Source of the DNA: Pseudomonas sp. GM78
GTDB lineage: Bacteria; Pseudomonadota; Gammaproteobacteria; Pseudomonadales; Pseudomonadaceae
DNA: 64,000 bases
Direction: 5' to 3'
Assembly (NCBI RefSeq): GCF_000282475.1
Contig: NZ_AKJF01000103.1
Location: 1 to 64,000 of the forward strand
Part shown: positions 63,063 to 64,000 of the stretch, one piece after another
Numbering within the stretch: the first letter of the stretch is position 1
How the letters are laid out: each line of letters starts with the position of its first letter
Notes under the pieces: generated by a model
What the model was told of the DNA's origin: nothing
What the model saw: the letters and a program-made list of their open reading frames with translations, nothing else
The model's database searches: none
Program-made: the position numbers and the translations under genes

Positions 63063-64000
63063 TCAGTACCCGTTATTGCGCAGCACCTGCGCCACACTCG
63101 TCGCCGGGCGTTTGTAGAACTTGAGCAGTTCGCTGGTGCGGTTGGTGAAAATGCCATCGACCCCGGCATCCATGACCTTCTGGAAGTCCACCGCCTCATC
63201 GATGGTATAGACGTGCACCAGCAGGCCCTGATCGTGGGTGTACTGGTTCATCCACGGTTGCACCAGGTCGGCGTAGCTCTGATCGCCACCGTGGGTCAGC
63301 GCGGCGGACGGGCCGGTGCCGATCGCGCCCTGGGCCTTGGCGTAGTCGACCCAGCGCTGGAACTCGGCCTTATCTTTCGGTTGCTGTTTGGCGTAATAGG
63401 CAGCTTTGTCCTTGTCGCCGGATTCGGCAAAGGCCACTGTCGATTTTGGCTCGATGTTGCCTTCGCCGACCCACAGCAGCAGGATCTTCGGCACCTGTGG
63501 CATTTCCTTTTGCAACAGTTCGAGGCTGCTCTTCTCGAAGGTTTGCAGGACCACCTTGCCTTTGCCCTGGCCGACGCCCATTGCGCTCTTGGCCAGCTTC
63601 GACCCTGCGGGGCTCAGCCAGCCGCGATCCTGGAGTTTTTCCTTGAGGTCGTGTTCGATGCCGGGAAACTGCTTCGGCTCCTTGGTTTCGATGTACAGGC
63701 CAGGCTTGTGCAGCGGATTGCCCTGGGCGATGTCGATGATTTCGTCGAGGGTGAGGATTTTCAGGCCGGCAAACCCAGGCTGCGCGCGATCCGGGTAGGC
63801 CGTGTTGAACCAGCTGCCGGCGTCCAGGGTTTTCAGCTCGGCCATGGTGAAGGCGTTGGCCGGGCTGTCCTTGCGCTCGGGGAACTTGCTGGCGACATCG
63901 GTGGTGCGTTGCAGGTTGTTGTCATGCAGGGCGAACAACACGCCGTCCTTGCTGCGCTGCAGATCCAGCTCCAGGTAATCGGCGCCCAGGTCACGGGCCA
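63063..64000 (-). CDS. glpQ: Glycerophosphodiester phosphodiesterase (GlpQ type), 5' part beyond the window
   Basis: About 312 visible residues of a GDPD TIM-barrel enzyme that splits glycerophosphodiesters to glycerol-3-phosphate and an alcohol. The frame is open to the window edge. Visible near the edge are the metal-site motif LGADYLELDLQRSKDG (Glu and Asp) and LFALHDNNLQRTTDV with the catalytic His; the first catalytic His (HRGASG type) must lie upstream. KPGLYIETKEPKQFPG carries the third metal Glu. The C-terminus VHVYTIDEAVDFQKVMDAGVDGIFTNRTSELL is standard. A periplasmic location is probable but the signal peptide is not visible. Confidence 0.9.
   Translation of the reverse strand, partial: ARDLGADYLELDLQRSKDGVLFALHDNNLQRTTDVASKFPERKDSPANAFTMAELKTLDAGSWFNTAYPDRAQPGFAGLKILTLDEIIDIAQGNPLHKPGLYIETKEPKQFPGIEHDLKEKLQDRGWLSPAGSKLAKSAMGVGQGKGKVVLQTFEKSSLELLQKEMPQVPKILLLWVGEGNIEPKSTVAFAESGDKDKAAYYAKQQPKDKAEFQRWVDYAKAQGAIGTGPSAALTHGGDQSYADLVQPWMNQYTHDQGLLVHVYTIDEAVDFQKVMDAGVDGIFTNRTSELLKFYKRPATSVAQVLRNNGY

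Overview
The window is a chromosomal segment of a Pseudomonas, most likely of the P. fluorescens group. The reasons are GC-rich coding sequence, gene orders typical of the genus (cinA-recA-recX; erdR-dgkA; finR/fpr; rimO-kup; mprF-virJ; proS; aotJQMOP), proteins that read as close relatives of P. aeruginosa RhlG, QuiP, BdlA and AotJQMOP, and many scattered REP/REPIN palindromes. No transposase, integrase, CRISPR array or rRNA was seen. Identifications come from reading the sequence and recalling protein families; no database search was run.

Layout. 1-1.1 kb: the last two genes of what is probably a phage-tail bacteriocin (tailocin) lysis cassette, holin and GH19 endolysin. 1.2-3.4 kb: cinA, recA (with a LexA box) and recX. 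3.4-6.5 kb: a LOG-family gene with an unusually structured upstream region, a small ribbon-helix-helix-like protein, a PA3611-like secreted protein and a DTW-domain tRNA modification enzyme. 6.7-9.7 kb: erdR, dgkA, and the divergent finR/fpr pair. 9.8-15 kb: trmO, an rhlG-like reductase, a DUF1456 protein, an RsuA-type pseudouridine synthase homologue lacking the usual catalytic Asp, a YjaB-like acetyltransferase and rimO. 15.2-21.3 kb: kup and the mprF-virJ pair for aminoacyl-phosphatidylglycerol synthesis and hydrolysis. 21.5-23.3 kb: two tandem initiator tRNA genes and SOS-type dinB. 23.4-30.9 kb: a lipoprotein, proS, ampG, an alkyltransferase-like DNA repair protein, a DUF481 outer-membrane protein, a cold-shock protein, dcd and a small proline-rich protein.

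31-42 kb: the four-gene DNA-repair set helicase (Lhr-core), PdeM nuclease, ATP-dependent ligase and exonuclease is present but split into two halves. An arginine/ornithine-type ABC operon (aotJQMOP, without argR) and a 125-residue orphan lie between them. 42-48.7 kb: quiP (acyl-homoserine-lactone acylase), an I36-like secreted protein, a BdlA-type soluble chemoreceptor, an unknown helical protein and a glutathione transferase. 48.7-52 kb: the gluconate module gntR/gntK/gntP with three matching operator-like sequences. 52-56 kb: alaC, a LysE exporter, a GyrI-like protein and two acetyltransferases. 56-58.1 kb: an NTF2-like/YCII/ECF42 sigma-factor operon behind a promoter that looks self-recognised. 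58.2-64 kb: a LysR regulator divergent from a PACE efflux gene, a Pit phosphate transporter, a CorA/ZntB-type channel, a PepSY protein and a glycerophosphodiester phosphodiesterase cut by the window end.

Most of the window is ordinary core genome. The observations most worth following are (1) the candidate multibranched RNA at 4536-4658, with an 8-bp closing helix enclosing four hairpins next to the LOG gene's ribosome binding site; (2) the split repair cluster with the orphan gene at one junction; (3) the pseudouridine synthase homologue with Gln in place of the catalytic Asp; (4) the REP that supplies the pdeM stop codon.
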